DNA of 64,000 nucleotides from Meghimatium bilineatum (taxonomy: Eukaryota > Mollusca > Gastropoda > Stylommatophora > Philomycidae), in contig CM067315.1 of the NCBI GenBank assembly GCA_034231615.1, positions 11,059,915 to 11,123,914 of the forward strand, given 5' to 3'. The position numbers were made by a program, and so were the translations under genes. The notes beneath the pieces were generated by a model. It did not search any database. It saw nothing but the letters and a program-made list of their open reading frames with translations, and was not told the DNA's origin. Each line of letters opens with the position of its first letter. Position 1 is the stretch's first letter. Below are positions 60,395-64,000 of this stretch, in pieces.

Positions 60395-60730
60395 TGCTGT
60401 ATTCTGGCGGTGTGTATTTCTTGAAACAGCCATTACTTCTAGTTTCTTCTTGTTTAGACTGAGAGCTTTGTTTTCACTTTTTTGTACGACCATGTCTAAC
60501 AAACTTTAAATTTCTGTTTCTCCCCCTGCAATCAGAACTGTATCGTCAGCATATGTTAGATTATTCAGATTTTGTAACCTCTAGCTGCTATTTCTAGCAT
60601 GCTTTCTAAGTTTCATATAATATCCTCTGTATACAGGAAGAAAAGATCTGGTTACATAAATCCTTGTCTGATGCCCATCTCTATCTTTTGAAATTCTCCT
60701 ACATTGCCGTCAACACTCGACACAGCTGTT
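60395..60730 (-). pseudogene. LINE reverse-transcriptase core fragment, antisense
   Basis: The minus strand reads MGIRQGF (about 60662-60676), PDLFFLYTEDII, then TYADDTVLIAGGETEI with the YADD catalytic box at 60544-60555, and SLNKKKLEVMAVS. Several stops break it. These are RT palm motifs, in the opposite orientation to the tail fragment immediately left of it. Confidence 0.78.
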
Positions 60731-60823
60731 TGTTTCCAATACATGTTTCTTACTATCTTTAGATCTTTTCCATCAACATAGCTGTCATCTTATTTTTATA
60801 TAGTCATATGTAGTAGAATTTAT

Positions 60824-61716
60824 ATGCGTATTCTTATACAACTTATGATTTATGAAACAACAGAGAATGAACAACGTAAAAACAAAGTCAATGAACTGCT
60901 TTTCGCTGACGATAAAAACATCATGTATGATGACGAAGAAAAACTGCAAACTCACATCAATTCACAATCAAGAATATGCAATAAATACAACAAGCGGATC
61001 AATAGACAAAAGGCAGAAACTATGCAAATAACGAGATCAACAGAGCATTTAAACATTCAAATAGAGAACACACAAATAAAACAAGTCAAAGAGTTCAAGT
61101 ACCTACGAAGTATCTTCATAGAAGACGGACGAGTCAATTGAGAGATAGAAACAAGATGTAAAAAAGGCAAATATTGTGATATACTAGATTTCACTTTTGC
61201 TATAACACCCAAAAAACAACACGGAAGTAAAGAAACACATAAGTAAGAGCATCGTTCTGCCAACACTATGCTACCAATGTCAGACTTGGCAACTAACACC
61301 TACACATAAGAGAAAGATCGAAACATGCGAAATGTCTAAGTAAGACTATTTGAGTCACCAGACTCGACAAGGTGCGCAATTAGAACATCAGACGGATACT
61401 AAGTATAACACAGTACATCAAGTATATAGAGAAACAACCGATAAAATTGTTTGGACGTCTTATGAGGATGAACGGTCCCATTAGAGCGTATAACAAGATT
61501 TAACTAATGATAAAAAGCCAAGGGCAGACCAAGGAAAAGATAGACAACATCAAGACCATCCTGAATAAACATGACTACACTACAACCATAGCAACATACC
61601 TGGCTCTGGAACACAGACTACATCTTCTATACAAACCTCTACCCTCAGCGGCAAGTGTGGACGTTACGACAATAGACAATTCTTATAAAAACGTCCGCAT
61701 TAATAATAATTACTGA
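60824..61716 (+). pseudogene. LINE reverse-transcriptase, degraded 3' half
   Basis: NELLFADDKNIM (60890-60925) is an RT catalytic box. The frame continues with KQVKEFKYLRSIF and EDGRVN (stop at 61141), then in the same family pattern EIETRCKKGKYCD, SIxQLFGRLMRMN-like sequence near 61445-61475, and DNIKTILNKHDYTTTIATYL (61537-61596). At least four stops or frameshifts. A different LINE lineage from the HGT-ending one. Confidence 0.78.
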
Positions 61717-61996
61717 AATTTAAACCCCCTCCCTCCATTGTCCAAACTATTTTATCTGTTGTTTCTATATATATTCTATGCATGGTGTTATATCTATTAT
61801 CTTTCTGATGTTCTCATTGCGCATTTTGTTGAGTCTGGTGATTCCAATGACCTTCTTCAGACATTTAATTTTGCAAGTTTTGATCTTAAATACATCAAAA
61901 ATCCTGTACACCATTCAACATAACTGCAGAATGTTCAGAGTGCTCAATAATTACATACTTGGGTTATACATTGTTCACTTTCTCCACCTTGGATTC
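61717..61996. other. No gene seen
   Basis: AT-rich sequence with overlapping frames of 61-85 codons that run into the retroposon. No recognisable protein. Confidence 0.5.
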
Positions 61997-62007
61997 ACTA
62001 GACATTT

Positions 62008-63252
62008 GGGGTGCAAAGGGAACGCATTGCACTAGGCGGACCCAGGGTTAGCAGATAACCAAGACCCCAAATGTACTTCCTCGCGGTGCACCCTGGAAAC
62101 AGAAATACAGCAGCTCGAGCTGATTCTGGCCAAATCATTTGGGGATCGTGTCCGAGAATGTGGAGGCAGCAGATGGAAAGAGATTTGACTGCATAAGAGA
62201 CAGACAATATCCCCGACACCACGAGCATCACCACATATAGCGACACTGTCGACATACAGTGAAGTTAGTCAGTCCAGTCCAAACTGCAAATAGAAAGTGA
62301 AAAGAACTGCGTGAACTGCAAATAGAAAGTGAAAAGTTTCTAGGAAAGGGGAACTACAAGCTCCGTCAGCTCGAGACGAGCTTCTAGTTACCTGTGCTCC
62401 TTACAGGCGGAGACCCAGACCCATTCATAGGCGTACGGAAAAGCAAGAAGACATAACCCAACTCTAATGTCGAGCCTTCCTAAACCAGAAATATGCTCGC
62501 GAAGAGAAAGGTTTCCGTACCCGATGGGCTTAGGCAAGAAATGGACACCGATGGATGCCCTGGCCCAACTTTACTGTCAAGTTTTCCTATACCGGAAGTA
62601 CACTTGCAGAAAGAAATGGTTCCGTACCCGATGGGCTCAGGCACAAAAGAGGCAACGATTTAGCCCTGGCCAAACTCTACTGTCAGGTTTTCCTACACCA
62701 AAACTACACTGGCAGAGAGAAAGGGTTCAGTACCTGATGGGCTCAGGCGATATTGGGACAATGTCGCTCAGCTCGAGAACGCTTTGCTCTCAAACGCGTG
62801 GTGTGAGACTCGAACTTGGACAAGGGGTACACGATGTCGGTGAATGACACCTCGGCTAAGAAGGCGAAAGAGTCAGGGTCAAACTCTTCTGTTGAGTTCT
62901 TCCCCTTAAGGAGCCAGGCTCACGGATGAGAAACGGTTCAGTACCCGATGGGCACAGGCACAATACGTACAATTACACGAGGCAAGTTCATAGAAAGTGG
63001 AACACCTCGTACGAGTCAGACGAGAGCAAAAATCGTCTTGGCGAAGAGTCACCACATACACGCGTGCCTGGAGACAGATATGGAGGCTGTCACAGGCTAG
63101 GGTAGCCCACCCGAATTGTCAAGGCATGCCAAAATCGGATATGCTAGGCCTACACTGCGCATAACAGTGGCACAACGTAATCACGCTCCCGACGGAAATC
63201 GCACGGATATCCATGCTGGTTACAATGGAGCGAACGCAAAACAAACAAACAA
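62008..63252 (+). mobile_element. VNTR-bearing retroposon, copy 4 (inverted, full length)
   Basis: 1245 bp with a perfect 11-bp target duplication, ACTAGACATTT (61997-62007 and 63253-63263). It runs GGGGTGCAAAGGGAACGCAT to GAACGCAAAACAAACAAACA on the + strand, confirming both ends seen in copies 1 and 3. A 126-codon frame (62467-62847) crosses the VNTR and ends VHDVGE as in copy 1. An internal duplication (AACTGCAAATAGAAAGTGAA at 62283 and 62316) is private to this copy. Confidence 0.88.
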
Positions 63253-63263
63253 ACTAGACATTT

Positions 63264-64000
63264 ATGGATCACATTTATGGATTTAGAAGTTATTCATCTG
63301 ACATTGGACTATTTAACAATCTCAAAAGCATTAATCTATTGTTTCTTTTGAACCCTGTGCTCGCTTTTATTGTGGCGTTCTTTGCCAGAGAAACTTCTAC
63401 CATTTATTCATTTTAACACAGGTGGGAGAGTTGTAAGGAATATCATTGTAACACATGTGGGAGAGTTGTAATGAATATAATTTTAACAGTGTGTTGTCTA
63501 GTATTATTATGTATAAGGGTTAGTCATGGTCGCTGTAATTTATTGAGTAATGGATGATAAGTTTGGGTTTTCTGTAACGTGATACACATGACAAATTATC
63601 ACTTTCATTTATTCCAAAGACAGTAAGTGAGAAAAGGAAGCGTGGATGTTAGAGTGTGAGGTCTATGGCACCATCTTTGTCCTTAGGTGGTATGCTAGTC
63701 ATGTTAAGAACCTACGATTCAAAGTACACAAATTGAGTAAACTGTAGATTATAGGGACATCATATATATTGTTAGTTTCTTTGACATTCCTACAATACGA
63801 AAGTTATAAATATATTTCTGAATATATAGTATATTCACAGTTTACTGAAATAATCACCATTCTTCAGTTTTTCTTTTTTTAAAAATAAAGAAAGTATCTT
63901 ATGGCGAGGTATGCGCCTTTCAGCCACACACACAAAAAAAAAGGTTATGTTTCAGATCATCCAGTCACCATGATTCCAATATTAACATTGTGATGACAAA
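63264..64000. other. No gene; 39-bp tandem pair
   Basis: At about 63415-63490 a segment GTGGGAGAGTTGTAAGGAAT, preceded by AACACAGG, is present twice with minor changes. The rest is AT-rich. No open frame of interest before the window ends. Confidence 0.5.

Noticed and set aside
60133..60790. Twin-primed LINE inversion
   Set aside because: The direct tail segment lies on the wrong side of the inverted RT segment for twin priming in either orientation.

Overview
This is a eukaryotic, almost certainly invertebrate animal, genomic window. It has spliced exons of a collagen-modifying enzyme, several retroposon families with target-site duplications, a very large AT-rich satellite array and many minisatellites. 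A mollusc is my best guess from the general style of the repeats, but the sequence does not prove it. Only one cellular gene could be supported: the last two coding exons of a procollagen galactosyltransferase (COLGALT, GT25 family) on the + strand, at 34349-34534 and 39741-40008. They are joined by clean splice sites in matching phase, and the protein ends in KDEF, a KDEL-like ER-retrieval tail.

Layout. 1-10804 and 12152-32411 form a satellite of about 31 kb made of roughly 63-76 bp units, mostly 69-70 bp. It has several nested higher-order duplications and is interrupted at 10805-12140 by a 1.3 kb retroposon with an 11-bp target duplication. A truncated copy of the same retroposon (32412-33337) closes the array. 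33338-34348 holds AT-rich sequence that includes a satellite-like, coding-like remnant, plus two SINE copies. 34349-40008 is the COLGALT 3' end. Its last intron (about 5.2 kb) contains a 27-copy 30-bp minisatellite, a 21-bp minisatellite, a roughly 1 kb TIR transposon with an 8-bp duplication, and SINEs. 40009-48440 is intergenic repeat sequence: LINE 3' ends, two SINE families sharing a 3' end, and a dispersed repeat whose three copies each carry a different minisatellite. 48440-50040 is a 53-bp tandem repeat split by a SINE and a third copy of the 1.3 kb retroposon. 50040-61716 holds nested LINE fragments, a 24-bp minisatellite of about 1.1 kb, long C and G tracts and a GC-richer island. 61997-63263 is the fourth retroposon copy, inverted, with a perfect 11-bp duplication.

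There is no operon logic here. The window records repeat birth and spread: LINE machinery (9 recognisable LINE fragments) probably mobilised the SINEs and the VNTR-bearing retroposon, all with 11-13 bp duplications, and many of these sequences then seeded local tandem arrays. If the COLGALT gene continues to the left, the whole satellite lies in its preceding intron, which would be more than 34 kb long. No rRNA, tRNA, CRISPR or prokaryotic feature was seen.
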